This document shows positions 25,271-34,218 of a DNA stretch of 45,288 bases, piece after piece. Position 1 is the stretch's first letter; every line of letters starts with the position of its first letter. The translations under genes were made by a program, and so were the position numbers. Origin of the DNA: Thermoplasmatota archaeon (GTDB lineage Archaea; Thermoplasmatota; Thermoplasmata; Thermoplasmatales; Thermoplasmataceae); assembly GCA_023487765.1 (NCBI GenBank), contig JAMDBW010000014.1:1-45288 (forward strand), in the 5' to 3' direction. The notes under the pieces were generated by a model. The model saw nothing but the letters and a program-made list of their open reading frames with translations. It was not told the origin of the DNA and did no database searches.

Positions 25271-26611
25271 ATGACTGTGGAATTCATCCACGCGCCGGCA
25301 ACCGAAACCATTCAAAACATAAAAGGCGGTTACCTGACACCATCAGAAATAGTTGAGACGCTGATTCACAGGATTGAACGACTTGATGTCGGGCTTGGTG
25401 CATATTCTGCGTTGAATCACAATATTCTGGATGAGGCAAGAGCTCTCGAATCGGTATTCAAGTCCGGCAAAAAGCTCAGCAAACTCTCCGGATTGCCAAT
25501 AGCGGTCAAGGATATTTTCGACACAAAGGGCATAGTGACCTCCTATGGTTCAGCAATGTTCTCAACGCACATCCCGGAAAAAGATGCGATCGCCGTTAAT
25601 AACATAAAGAAAAACGGGGGCCTGATCATAGGAAAGACTTCAACGCATGAATTCGCCCTTTCTATCATAACCCCTCAATGTCGGAATCCATGGAATACTG
25701 ACAGAATTGCGGGAGGCTCAAGCGGAGGATCGGCAGTTGCTGTTGCCGCCGGGCTGGCAATTGGCGCATTAGGATCTGACACAGGGGGTTCCATAAGGAT
25801 TCCGGCAAGTATGTGCGGGGTAACAGGGATGAAACCGACTTTCGGTGTTATCGATACTTCCGGTGTATTTCCGGAAGCCCCCTCTCTGGACCACGTTGGC
25901 GTAATATGCAGATATGCTTCGGATCTCCCGGTATTACTGGAGGCGACGGGTTGTAAGATACGGCAGTCCGGCATAAAGCGGAAGAAAAAGATCAGGGCAG
26001 GAATCCTCACTGGCTTCCTGGAGATGTGCAGACCTGCGGTAAAGAATCAATTTCTGAATCAAATAGATCAAATGGCTTCCGAAGATATCTGCGAGATTGG
26101 AGAAATTCAATTGAACGATCGGGAAGTTTTCCAGGAGGCACTCAACGTGATTGATGAAGTGGAGAGCTCGTATGTTCACAGAAACCTCTTTCATGCCAAC
26201 AGGGATAAATATATGGGCATTTCGGCCGATCAGATTGAATCCGGAACCCGGCGGAAAGCTCATGAATACATATGGGCAAAATCTCAGCAGACTGAATTCA
26301 AAAAATATCTCAAACGGATTTTCAGGAACTTTGATTTCCTGATGCTCCCCACGCAACCTGATTCAGCACCGACTTACAGCGATGCAATGGCAATGAAGGG
26401 AAATGAACTGGGCAGATATCTTGAGTTCACAGATCTGTTCAACATGTCGGGTAACCCTGCAATATCAGTTCCTTGCGGTCTCATAAGTGGTATGCCGGCA
26501 GGCTTGCAGATCGTCGGAAAAGTGCAGCGTGACATCGAAGTTATCGACATCGCCTCCTCTTTCCAGAATGTCACGTACTGGCATAAAATGTATAATAGTA
26601 AGTTCAAATGA
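25271..26611 (+). CDS. Amidase-signature family hydrolase
   Basis: A 446-residue amidase with the full Ser-cisSer-Lys machinery: Lys in PIAVKDIFDTKG, the signature GGSSGGSAVAVAAGLAIGAL, and the nucleophile in GSDTGGSIRIPAS. It hydrolyses a carboxamide to the acid and ammonia. GatA of the tRNA amidotransferase shares the fold, but no gatB or gatC lies nearby, and the C-terminal half differs from GatA. Its position at the head of a permease/aminotransferase/dehydrogenase cluster points to a catabolic amide substrate, which is inference. Confidence 0.88.
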   Translation: MTVEFIHAPATETIQNIKGGYLTPSEIVETLIHRIERLDVGLGAYSALNHNILDEARALESVFKSGKKLSKLSGLPIAVKDIFDTKGIVTSYGSAMFSTHIPEKDAIAVNNIKKNGGLIIGKTSTHEFALSIITPQCRNPWNTDRIAGGSSGGSAVAVAAGLAIGALGSDTGGSIRIPASMCGVTGMKPTFGVIDTSGVFPEAPSLDHVGVICRYASDLPVLLEATGCKIRQSGIKRKKKIRAGILTGFLEMCRPAVKNQFLNQIDQMASEDICEIGEIQLNDREVFQEALNVIDEVESSYVHRNLFHANRDKYMGISADQIESGTRRKAHEYIWAKSQQTEFKKYLKRIFRNFDFLMLPTQPDSAPTYSDAMAMKGNELGRYLEFTDLFNMSGNPAISVPCGLISGMPAGLQIVGKVQRDIEVIDIASSFQNVTYWHKMYNSKFK

Positions 26612-26750
26612 GATCATGGGTATGTCTTCTCAAGTATTCCGGCATCAGATCATTTTCAATTGACCAATATCAGCATTAATTTTTGTAGTATGCGTGTATA
26701 TGAAATAAAAAATACGTAAAATAGAGCGCATGGGGAAATTCATGAGAGAT

Positions 26751-26760
26751 ATTATATATC
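26751..26760 (+). promoter_or_regulatory. TATA box of the permease operon
   Basis: ATTATATATC is centred 27 bp ahead of the ATG at 26783, which predicts a leaderless mRNA and supports that start. The 170-bp gap after the amidase gene otherwise holds nothing recognisable. Confidence 0.55.
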
Positions 26761-26782
26761 GAATGTGTTTGTTCTTCAATTA

Positions 26783-28258
26783 ATGACAGAAAAAGATGGG
26801 CTTACAAAATCTGCCCACACTTTAAAAAAGGGGGAAGTGGGAATTCTACAGGGAGTGTTCCAATCCTTCTCGTTTGTCGGGCCTGCTGCTGATGTTGCCA
26901 TACTTCTGCTTGGAACTGTGTATTTTGCAGGAGTTTCCACGCCAATAGCCATTATAATTGCATGGCTGATTTATGGCCTCTGGATGATCACACCGTATGA
27001 GTTCTCGAAGTATAAATCGAACGCCGGAAGCTATTACGCGTATTCAGCCAGTTCCACAAAGGACGGGATGCTCGGTCCTCTGGCTTTATTCTCATGGATG
27101 GGTGAGAATTTCAGCGGTCAATCTTTTGGCATACTCGGACTCGCAGCGTTTCTTTTCGCAATATCAACGACGATCTCCGGTATACCCTATATCTGGGTCC
27201 TTTTCGCCATAGTAATCGCCGTATATATGTTCATAGTGCCCTATCTCGGGATAAAGATATCTCTGAACTACGTTGCAATCACTGGCATACTTGAACTTGT
27301 TGTACTGGTTGTTGGGGCCGCAATCATAATTATTATGGCCGGACCAGCCAACTCCATCACACCGTTCACAATCCCTGCCGGCACGATCAGTGCTGTATTC
27401 TTTGGAATAGTTTTCTCCATAGTTGATTTCACGGGACTCGGAACTGTCACCACTGTCTCGGAGGAAATCAGGAATCCAAGAAAGCAGATCAAGAAAGCGC
27501 TGGTAATCAGCTGGTTGCTTGCCGGTCTCGCACTTATACCGGCATCCTACGCACTTGTTATCGGATGGGGAAATGTCGGTCTAGGCGGGATTGGAAACTA
27601 TGCCAACGCTCCCGATCCCGGTCTGCTTGTGTTTCAGCGTTACCTTGGGCCGATTGGTTTCATTCTCCTTGCAATATTTACCATAAACAGTTATTTCTCA
27701 TACGGAGTTGCAAAAACAAACGCCGTCAGCAGGATATGGTTCTCGGCTGCCAGAGACGGAGTAATTTTTCCGAAGTGGATAGCGAAACTCCATCCCAAAT
27801 TTAAGACACCCGGAAATGCAATGAGCCTGTGGCTCGGTATATCATTTATACTGGATATCATACTGGGAATATTCTACGGGCCGGTATACGCGGCGCTGAT
27901 ATTGCTGACCATGGCGGGAATATACATCATATGTGTTCATGTTATAGCGAACACAGCCCTGACACTTTTCAGCTTCTCAGAACTGAAGAAATCCGGGCAG
28001 TCAAGCGTGCTTCTGCATTTTGTGGCACCCACGCTTGCTTCTGTTCTCGGACTGGTTGTGATATTCTTTTCGGTACAGCTGACGTATTCAAGCTATGTCG
28101 GTGATCCTAGCGGAATAAATCTGGCATTCATGGCTGCTGTTCTCATATCGATAGTATGGGTGGTAGTACTCGGACCGATTATAGCGCTATACTACAAAAA
28201 GCGGAAACCTGAAATCCTGAAAAAAGCGGGAGTTTACGACTCTGAACTTGCGGAATGA
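26783..28258 (+). CDS. APC-family amino acid/amine permease
   Basis: An integral membrane protein of 491 residues with about 12-14 hydrophobic segments. The first helix has the APC unwound-helix text FQSFSFVGPAADVA, and helix 6 reads VDFTGLGTVTTVSEEIRNPRKQIKKA, the typical site after which APC permeases place EEIRNP. It should import an amino acid, polyamine or related amine by proton coupling. The ATG at 26783 is chosen over the GTG six codons earlier because of the promoter spacing. The aminotransferase gene follows after 9 bp. Confidence 0.9.
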   Translation: MTEKDGLTKSAHTLKKGEVGILQGVFQSFSFVGPAADVAILLLGTVYFAGVSTPIAIIIAWLIYGLWMITPYEFSKYKSNAGSYYAYSASSTKDGMLGPLALFSWMGENFSGQSFGILGLAAFLFAISTTISGIPYIWVLFAIVIAVYMFIVPYLGIKISLNYVAITGILELVVLVVGAAIIIIMAGPANSITPFTIPAGTISAVFFGIVFSIVDFTGLGTVTTVSEEIRNPRKQIKKALVISWLLAGLALIPASYALVIGWGNVGLGGIGNYANAPDPGLLVFQRYLGPIGFILLAIFTINSYFSYGVAKTNAVSRIWFSAARDGVIFPKWIAKLHPKFKTPGNAMSLWLGISFILDIILGIFYGPVYAALILLTMAGIYIICVHVIANTALTLFSFSELKKSGQSSVLLHFVAPTLASVLGLVVIFFSVQLTYSSYVGDPSGINLAFMAAVLISIVWVVVLGPIIALYYKKRKPEILKKAGVYDSELAE

Positions 28259-28267
28259 AGTGATAAT

Positions 28268-29641
28268 ATGAAAAGCGAATATGAATTGAGTTTTGCCGGG
28301 GCTCCGTCAATAAGGACGAAGCTTCCGGGACCAAAGTCCATGGAACTTCTGAAAAAACAGAATCAACTGGAGACTGGAACGAGGACATACACGAACCAGT
28401 TCCAGCTCGCAGTGAAGAAAGCAAGCGGATCAACAGTTGAGGATGCGGACGGAAACGTTTTCATAGACTGGTTCAGCGGAATTTGTGTCATGAATATGGG
28501 TCATGGGCACCCCGAAGTGAAGAAGGCAATGATTGATCAACTTGACTCCATTGTTCACATAAACGAAGTTCCTACGGAGGCCAGGATAAATTTTCTTGAG
28601 ACCCTGAACTCCACTCTTCCAGGAGGCCTGAGAAATAAGTCCCGGGTTATGTTCACTGTTACCGGCGCCGATGCTTGTGAAGCCGCTATCAGCCTTGCCA
28701 GGCACGTCTCAAAAAAGAAGACAATTGTCGCCTTTGGAGGAGCGTATCATGGAGTAGCAGGCGATATAATCGGGGCAACAGGAAACCACCATTACCGTGA
28801 TTTCGCCGGACTTTCTGCACAGAACATCTACCATCTTCCGTATCCATACGCTTACAGATTCCCGGGAAAGGTAAATGAGGAAGACATAAGCAAGTTCATT
28901 GTTGACCAGCTAGAATACCTGATCACTGATCCATATGCCGGACCCGGTGCCATTGGGGGTGTACTGGTGGAACCGGTTCAGGGAGAAGGAGGATATATAG
29001 TTCCCCCGGATGATTTCCTGCCGCTGCTACGGGAACTCACGGAGAAATACTCAGTGCCTCTGATTCTGGATGAAGTTCAGACCGGTGTGGGAAGAACAGG
29101 AAAGATTTGGGCCAGCGAGCACCAGAAAGTGACTCCGGACATAATGTGCATTTCAAAAAGCATAGGGGGCGGAATACCCACATCCATGATAGCCTACAGA
29201 TCGGAATATGATCAAAATCTTCCGGCAGGATTCCATCTCGGAACATATCGCGGGAACCCGCTCGCTCTGGCAGCTGGAAATGCCATACTCAATCACCTTA
29301 AGAACTCGGGACTCCTTGACAGGGTCAGATCAAAGGGGGAATACATAAAAGGGAGATTCCAGGAGATCGCGGAGGATAACAGATTTGTCGGGGACGTCAG
29401 GGGAAGGGGATTCATGATAGCCGCTGAACTTGTGAAGGACAGAAAAACCAAGGAGCCTGCAGTTGAACTTGTTTCAAGAGCAAAATCGGCAATGTTCAGC
29501 AAAGGTCTTCTGATGCACACCTGCGGGCACTACTCAAATGTACTGAGACACATGGCTCCGCTTACCATCGAGGATGAACTCATCGAAAAAGGTATTGAAA
29601 TATTTGGAGAATCCCTGAAAGAGGCTTCAAAGAAAGCCTGA
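28268..29641 (+). CDS. Class III (PLP) aminotransferase
   Basis: A 457-residue omega-type aminotransferase. Conserved: DADGNVFIDWFSGI near residue 60, TVTGADACEAAISLAR (cofactor phosphate loop), AYHGVAGD, LILDEVQTGVGRTGKIW, and the PLP lysine in CISKSIGGG. The N-terminal PGPKSMELLKKQ resembles archaeal enzymes of the GabT/ornithine aminotransferase/racemase group. Likely substrates are omega-amino acids, diamines or ornithine; some archaeal relatives are amino acid racemases. Placement after a permease and before dehydrogenases favours deamination to a semialdehyde. Confidence 0.9.
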   Translation: MKSEYELSFAGAPSIRTKLPGPKSMELLKKQNQLETGTRTYTNQFQLAVKKASGSTVEDADGNVFIDWFSGICVMNMGHGHPEVKKAMIDQLDSIVHINEVPTEARINFLETLNSTLPGGLRNKSRVMFTVTGADACEAAISLARHVSKKKTIVAFGGAYHGVAGDIIGATGNHHYRDFAGLSAQNIYHLPYPYAYRFPGKVNEEDISKFIVDQLEYLITDPYAGPGAIGGVLVEPVQGEGGYIVPPDDFLPLLRELTEKYSVPLILDEVQTGVGRTGKIWASEHQKVTPDIMCISKSIGGGIPTSMIAYRSEYDQNLPAGFHLGTYRGNPLALAAGNAILNHLKNSGLLDRVRSKGEYIKGRFQEIAEDNRFVGDVRGRGFMIAAELVKDRKTKEPAVELVSRAKSAMFSKGLLMHTCGHYSNVLRHMAPLTIEDELIEKGIEIFGESLKEASKKA

Positions 29642-29662
29642 CCAAATTTTTTGTGATGCCTG

Positions 29663-30718
29663 ATGTCTTTTAAATTGATGAAATTTTCATCAAACATTGC
29701 TGCCGGTCTCGGTTCTATCAAATCCCTGGGGGAATATTTCGAGGATCTGAAGCTGAGCAGGAAAGCAATGATAATCTCTGGAGAGAAATCTTACCGGATA
29801 GCCGGAGAAATCGTGTCGAAGTCCCTGCAGGAGTCCAATATTCAAATTGAGGAATTCATCGGGAAGTTAGAACCAACCAGAGAAACGGCAGAAAGCTTTA
29901 TTTCGAAACTGTCAGGATACAAGGGAACAGAAACTGCCATTGTCGCCATAGGCGGCGGTTCAGTAGTCGATGTATGCAAATATGTCGCAAAAGAGCTCAG
30001 CCTGGACCTGGTCGTCATACCAACTCTGCTGGCAAGCGATGCAATCGCAACAGGGTATTCTGTTCTATGGGAAAAAGGAAAGAATCAGGCAATAGAGACA
30101 AAAACCCCATCACTGATAGTGGGAGATTACGACATTCTCAGGAATCAGCCAAAACGGTTTGTAGCGGCAGGAGCTGGAGACATGCTTTCCAAAATATCGG
30201 CGCTTTACGACTGGAGGCTGGCATTCTGGCTCGGAAATGAAAGTTACAATGATTTCGCGATGAATGTGGCAAAATCAACTACTGAACTGCTGGAAAAGAG
30301 GATACTCGACGTTTCAAAGATGAATTACATCGGGATCGAGACGCTGTTCCTCGCAGAGGTAACAGACGGATATTTGATGGAGCTCTCCGGTTCCACAAGG
30401 GTTGCGGCAGGAAGTGAACATCTCTTCACATTTGCCCTGGAAACACTGGATTCAAACGGCATCCATGGGGAATACTGCGCACTGGGAACGATTCTGATGT
30501 CCTATCTGCAATCGAGGGATAAAATGGACACAAGAGGATATCTGCAGGCCGTAGGAGCGCCTACCACAGCTTCAGAACTGGACATCAGACCTTACAACAT
30601 AGTGAAGGCACTTACCATGGCTCACAAAATGAGGCCATGGTATACGATTCTCGGACAGAACGGTCTTTCCGAGGGAGCCGCGGAGAGGCTGGCCAGATAT
30701 ACACGTGTAATATCGTAA
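29663..30718 (+). CDS. Glycerol-1-phosphate dehydrogenase-like oxidoreductase
   Basis: A 351-residue iron-ADH-superfamily protein closest to archaeal sn-glycerol-1-phosphate dehydrogenase (EgsA/AraM): GGGSVVDVCKYVA for NAD(P), IPTLLASDAIATGYSVL, GAGDMLSKISALYDWRLA, GSEH and HGEYCALGTI. The three metal ligands (Asp in AGDMLS, His in GSEH, His in GIHGE) are present. EgsA normally reads SGSSRPxSGSEHxFSHAL; here it is SGSTRVAAGSEHLFTFAL, and the second substrate-site region is altered. Lying inside an amine-catabolic operon, it may reduce an aldehyde rather than, or as well as, make lipid backbone. The ATG at 29678 is an alternative start. Confidence 0.8.
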   Translation: MSFKLMKFSSNIAAGLGSIKSLGEYFEDLKLSRKAMIISGEKSYRIAGEIVSKSLQESNIQIEEFIGKLEPTRETAESFISKLSGYKGTETAIVAIGGGSVVDVCKYVAKELSLDLVVIPTLLASDAIATGYSVLWEKGKNQAIETKTPSLIVGDYDILRNQPKRFVAAGAGDMLSKISALYDWRLAFWLGNESYNDFAMNVAKSTTELLEKRILDVSKMNYIGIETLFLAEVTDGYLMELSGSTRVAAGSEHLFTFALETLDSNGIHGEYCALGTILMSYLQSRDKMDTRGYLQAVGAPTTASELDIRPYNIVKALTMAHKMRPWYTILGQNGLSEGAAERLARYTRVIS

Positions 30719-30757
30719 GCCTGTGCACGGAGCCGGAAAATTGCGAGGTGAAAAAAT

Positions 30758-32086
30758 ATGAAAATAGAGACAGTAAATCCGTATAACGAGGAAAAAATTG
30801 GAAATTACGAGACAGAAAATGTTGAACAGGTAAAATCCAGGATAGAAAAAATTCGTTCCAACAAGTATGAATGGGGTATGCAGACTGATGAGAGAATTGA
30901 CTATTTCAGAAATGTACTGAAACCGCGTCTGGTGAAATTCAAGCCGGACCTGGCCAGGCTTATTACTTCGGAGATGGGAAAACCCATATCGCAAAGTCTT
31001 TCCGAGATAGACAAATGCATTGATCTTGTGGATTTTGCTGCCGGAAATTACGCGAAATTCCTCGAAAACGATTATGTGGAAACGGGCAGTAAAAGCACTT
31101 ATGTGAGATTTGATCCGCTCGGTGTAATTGGACTGATCATGCCCTGGAATTATCCTCTATGGCAGGTAATGCGGGCAGCTATCCCTGCAATGCTTTCCGG
31201 TAACGGAATAATTCTCAAACACGCGTCAATAGTCACAGGTACAAGCCTGATGATCGAGGAAATATTTGATTCTCCGGTGTTCAGTTCAGTGGTTATTCCC
31301 GGGAACCAGGCCATTGACATTATAAAATATCTGGACGGAGTCTCATTTACGGGCTCCTCTAACGTGGGTTCAAGTATTGCACAGGAAGCGGGCAAGCATC
31401 TCAGGAAGGCTGTTCTGGAACTTGGAGGATCCGATCCTTTCATAGTCCTTCCCGACGCTGATATTGAAAAAACAGTCAAAAATGCTGTGTTTGCAAGATT
31501 ACAGAATGGCGGCCAGAGTTGCATCGCCTCAAAGAGATTCCTGGTTCACGAGAAAATATTTGAAGAATTCAGGAAAAAGTTCTACGAGTCTTTTCATCAG
31601 GTCAGTGTTGGAGACCCTGCGGATGAAAAAACCTTTCTCGGACCGCTCTCTTCACGTGAACAGGCAGATACAGTTTCCGGCCAGATCACGCAGATGAGGT
31701 CTATTGGAGAAGTATCGCAAATCTCACAGAGGACTGGTAACACAATATTTCCGACAATCGCTGTAACAGACAGAAAATTCACAGAGGAAATATTTGGACC
31801 AGTTGCAATTCTCAAGAAATTCAGAACTGAAGATGAAGCGATTTCCCTGGCAAACGAGACATCATTCGGACTCGGTTCATCGATATGGGGGGATCCGGAC
31901 ACCGCTGAAAGAATGGCTCCGAGAATACAGTCAGGAATGGTTTACATCAATAAGATTGTCGCATCTGATCCGCGGGTTCCCTTTGGGGGCATCAAACGCA
32001 GCGGTCTGGGAAGGGAACTGTCAAGATACGGTCTTCTCGAATTCACGAATATTAAAACGGTATGGATCGAATCCTCTCCAAGATAA
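30758..32086 (+). CDS. Aldehyde dehydrogenase (succinate-semialdehyde-type)
   Basis: A 442-residue NAD(P)-dependent aldehyde dehydrogenase, shorter than the usual 480-500 and like the compact SSADH group. Seen: FDPLGVIGLIMPWNYPLWQ, the catalytic Glu in LELGGSDPFIVL, the catalytic Cys in NGGQSCIASKRF, and EEIFGPVAIL. The C-terminus FGGIKRSGLGRELSRYGL is typical. GAGGTG precedes the ATG by 8 bp. It would oxidise the semialdehyde made by the aminotransferase, finishing the route to a dicarboxylate. Confidence 0.93.
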   Translation: MKIETVNPYNEEKIGNYETENVEQVKSRIEKIRSNKYEWGMQTDERIDYFRNVLKPRLVKFKPDLARLITSEMGKPISQSLSEIDKCIDLVDFAAGNYAKFLENDYVETGSKSTYVRFDPLGVIGLIMPWNYPLWQVMRAAIPAMLSGNGIILKHASIVTGTSLMIEEIFDSPVFSSVVIPGNQAIDIIKYLDGVSFTGSSNVGSSIAQEAGKHLRKAVLELGGSDPFIVLPDADIEKTVKNAVFARLQNGGQSCIASKRFLVHEKIFEEFRKKFYESFHQVSVGDPADEKTFLGPLSSREQADTVSGQITQMRSIGEVSQISQRTGNTIFPTIAVTDRKFTEEIFGPVAILKKFRTEDEAISLANETSFGLGSSIWGDPDTAERMAPRIQSGMVYINKIVASDPRVPFGGIKRSGLGRELSRYGLLEFTNIKTVWIESSPR

Positions 32087-32156
32087 CTGTCACGCGCATT
32101 CCGGCATTAACATCCCGCCTCGCTTGCCAGTTCGGCCGGGACTAGTGACTGTTCAG

Positions 32157-32171
32157 TCCGGCGAAGCCGGA
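32157..32171. terminator. Hairpin between convergent genes
   Basis: TCCGGC-GAA-GCCGGA forms a perfect 6-bp stem with a 3-nt loop exactly between the aldehyde dehydrogenase and pseudo-protease stops, followed by TTATAAT. It may act as a bidirectional transcript end. Confidence 0.4.
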
Positions 32172-33158
32172 TTATAATCCCTCTTCACCAGGTTCAAAGC
32201 AGTCAGGTTCCTCAAACCCGAAGCGCTCCAGCAGAACTGCACCTCTGGCGCAAATAGCCATCCCGTGAAATACTATCTCAATCATTCCCACGAAGGCGTT
32301 GTCATTGTCCAGAAGAAATGCGCCTTCATCGCCATTCTCTGCAAAAACACTGTCTTCAGACATTGCGATGAACTGATCCTGTATAAAGAGAAGATGATTG
32401 TCTCTTATCAGCTTCATTTTCGCATCTATGCAAAGCACCCTGCCCTCTGTAAATCCGGAGGTCCTGCCTGTTTTTCTCACATTCATACCAATACGCGGGT
32501 CAACTGTTCCGCTTGGTCTTCCCAGGTACTTTATTCTCGGGGTGCTCGGTACAACGGTGTTGAGTGTGCCGACGGCGGCATCCAGATCATTTACCGAACC
32601 GGGAGCCAATCTGGAAATAACTGAGAGTTTTGCGAGAGCATAACCGCGCTCAGGGGAATCCAGAACCGAGGGCTGAACGATCACGTCACCTATGTTTGCC
32701 CCGTCTGGAGCCAGTATTTGAGAGGTTGAGACTACGTATTTCCGATCCCCCATGGTGAGGATTCCTCCGATAGTTCCGACAGTCCTGAAATTCATATGGC
32801 CGATCGACACTCCGCCCGGCACAACGTTTTCAGGGCTTGCTTTTATCGGGTCCGGCGTCGAGATCTTCGGGATGCTCGTAACGAGAGGATAGATGCTGAA
32901 TCCCATTTGTGCAGATGAAAACTCATCTTTCAGGGCCAGGCCTGTTTCTTCGTTCTCAACAAAGATATACCAGAAAAATTCAGGAATGTCAAATCCAAGG
33001 CCGAAGCCAACGAATGAATCCACCTCAGCAAGAAGTCTTGCCAGTATCCCCCTGCTCCGTTCTATTTCGCGATCTGCGCAATCAAGATCGCAAGGATGTC
33101 TGGCGATCTTGTAGGCAAATTCCTCAATTTCCTTCTCACAATACCAGCAGATAGCCAC
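32172..33158 (-). CDS. Trypsin-fold protein with replaced catalytic residues
   Basis: A 328-residue soluble protein. The N-terminus has a possible zinc site (CWYC near residue 4 and HPCDLDC near 27), followed by about 60 residues of linker. From GGVSIGHMNF onward it follows a bacterial/archaeal chymotrypsin-like family whose members read SNxHVL, NxVDAAI and GDSGS. Here the His segment is STSQIL (His to Gln), the Asp segment NDLDAAVG is intact, and the Ser segment is GDEGAFLL (Ser to Glu). No peptidase activity is expected; binding or scaffolding is more likely. It starts with GTG, ends 86 bp from the aldehyde dehydrogenase and follows the acetamidase gene. Confidence 0.7.
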   Translation of the reverse strand: MAICWYCEKEIEEFAYKIARHPCDLDCADREIERSRGILARLLAEVDSFVGFGLGFDIPEFFWYIFVENEETGLALKDEFSSAQMGFSIYPLVTSIPKISTPDPIKASPENVVPGGVSIGHMNFRTVGTIGGILTMGDRKYVVSTSQILAPDGANIGDVIVQPSVLDSPERGYALAKLSVISRLAPGSVNDLDAAVGTLNTVVPSTPRIKYLGRPSGTVDPRIGMNVRKTGRTSGFTEGRVLCIDAKMKLIRDNHLLFIQDQFIAMSEDSVFAENGDEGAFLLDNDNAFVGMIEIVFHGMAICARGAVLLERFGFEEPDCFEPGEEGL

Positions 33159-33253
33159 GTCGGAAAGACAACTATGAATTGCTCTTATATTTTTGCAGTG
33201 TCATCGCCGTGGGGCTTAAGTTTCTGTCCAGATGGCAAACACACTGATATTTT

Positions 33254-34180
33254 TCAGTTTCTCGCCATTGCAATTTCCTTTGGCAGTACAGTTGAGACCA
33301 CGAAATTCGGTTCGTCAACAATTTCACTGATTCTAAGGTCTCCTGCCACGCTGCAGAGCATGTATGATTCGTCTGCCGAGTATCCGCAAAGTTTCAGTTC
33401 TTCTATCATGTTAAGGAGCGATTCTCTTGCTGCGGTCTTGAGGTCGCTGTGAATACCCATTGTGACAACAACTTCGCCATTGTAGTTCTCGGAACTGAAA
33501 GCCCTCGGATATTTCATTCCCATTTTTTTGTGAACCTTTATGAAAATTTTTGTTTCAGCAATGGTCTCAATTGCTGTTCCGCATACTTCTCCGTCTCCCT
33601 GTGCCGCATGAGGATCTGCCAGCGATAACAGGGCACCCTCCTGATAAACCGGCAGGAATACACTGGCCCCCTTTTTCAGGAGTTTATTATCCATGTTGCC
33701 ACCGAAAGACTGAGGTGGTATCATCGGATGATCGCCCTCTGCGGGAGAAACTCCCACAATTCCCAGAAAAGGTGATACTCGTATATTAACACCCCTCAGG
33801 AAATCACCGGATGTGGAAGCGATTCCATCTTTTATATCCCAGATAACAAGCCGATTTTCAAACATTCCCTTAAGGAAACCAAAATTCTTGATTATTCCAG
33901 TCCATCCCCAGTCTGCTGTGGAAATATCCATTATTTTCACTTCAAGAACGTCTCCCGGCTCTGCTCCATTTACATATATGGGACCCACTGCTGCATCAAG
34001 CTTCGATGAATCTATACGGGACATATCATCTGTTGACGAGTTACGGTTGATCTGCAAGGTTGAAGAATCAGGTATTTTTACAGTGAGTTCCTGATTATCA
34101 TTGACGTAGAGCACTGGATTCAAAGACGGGCTCCATTTGAAATGAATATTTCGCTCATCAAGACCATTCAGTTTCAACAT
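33254..34180 (-). CDS. Acetamidase/formamidase family protein
   Basis: A 308-residue cytoplasmic amidohydrolase of the FmdA/AmdA family, which releases ammonia from short amides. Diagnostic text: VYVNGAEPGDVLEVKI-like (here IYVNGAEPGDVLEVKIMDI), GIVGVSPAEGDHPMIPPQSFGGNMD, GALLSLADPHAAQGDGEVCGTAIE with the presumed metal/catalytic His and Glu residues. Length is normal. The gene follows htrA by 38 bp, so the two are probably co-transcribed. With the opposite-strand amidase it suggests use of amides as nitrogen sources. Confidence 0.9.
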   Translation of the reverse strand: MLKLNGLDERNIHFKWSPSLNPVLYVNDNQELTVKIPDSSTLQINRNSSTDDMSRIDSSKLDAAVGPIYVNGAEPGDVLEVKIMDISTADWGWTGIIKNFGFLKGMFENRLVIWDIKDGIASTSGDFLRGVNIRVSPFLGIVGVSPAEGDHPMIPPQSFGGNMDNKLLKKGASVFLPVYQEGALLSLADPHAAQGDGEVCGTAIETIAETKIFIKVHKKMGMKYPRAFSSENYNGEVVVTMGIHSDLKTAARESLLNMIEELKLCGYSADESYMLCSVAGDLRISEIVDEPNFVVSTVLPKEIAMARN

Positions 34181-34218
34181 TCATAGGTATAATAACAGGA
34201 ACATAAAAATTTTAAAGT

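Noticed and set aside
25271-26611. Assignment of the amidase as GatA of the Asp/Glu-tRNA amidotransferase
   Set aside because: No gatB or gatC nearby, the C-terminal half is unlike GatA, and the context is catabolic.
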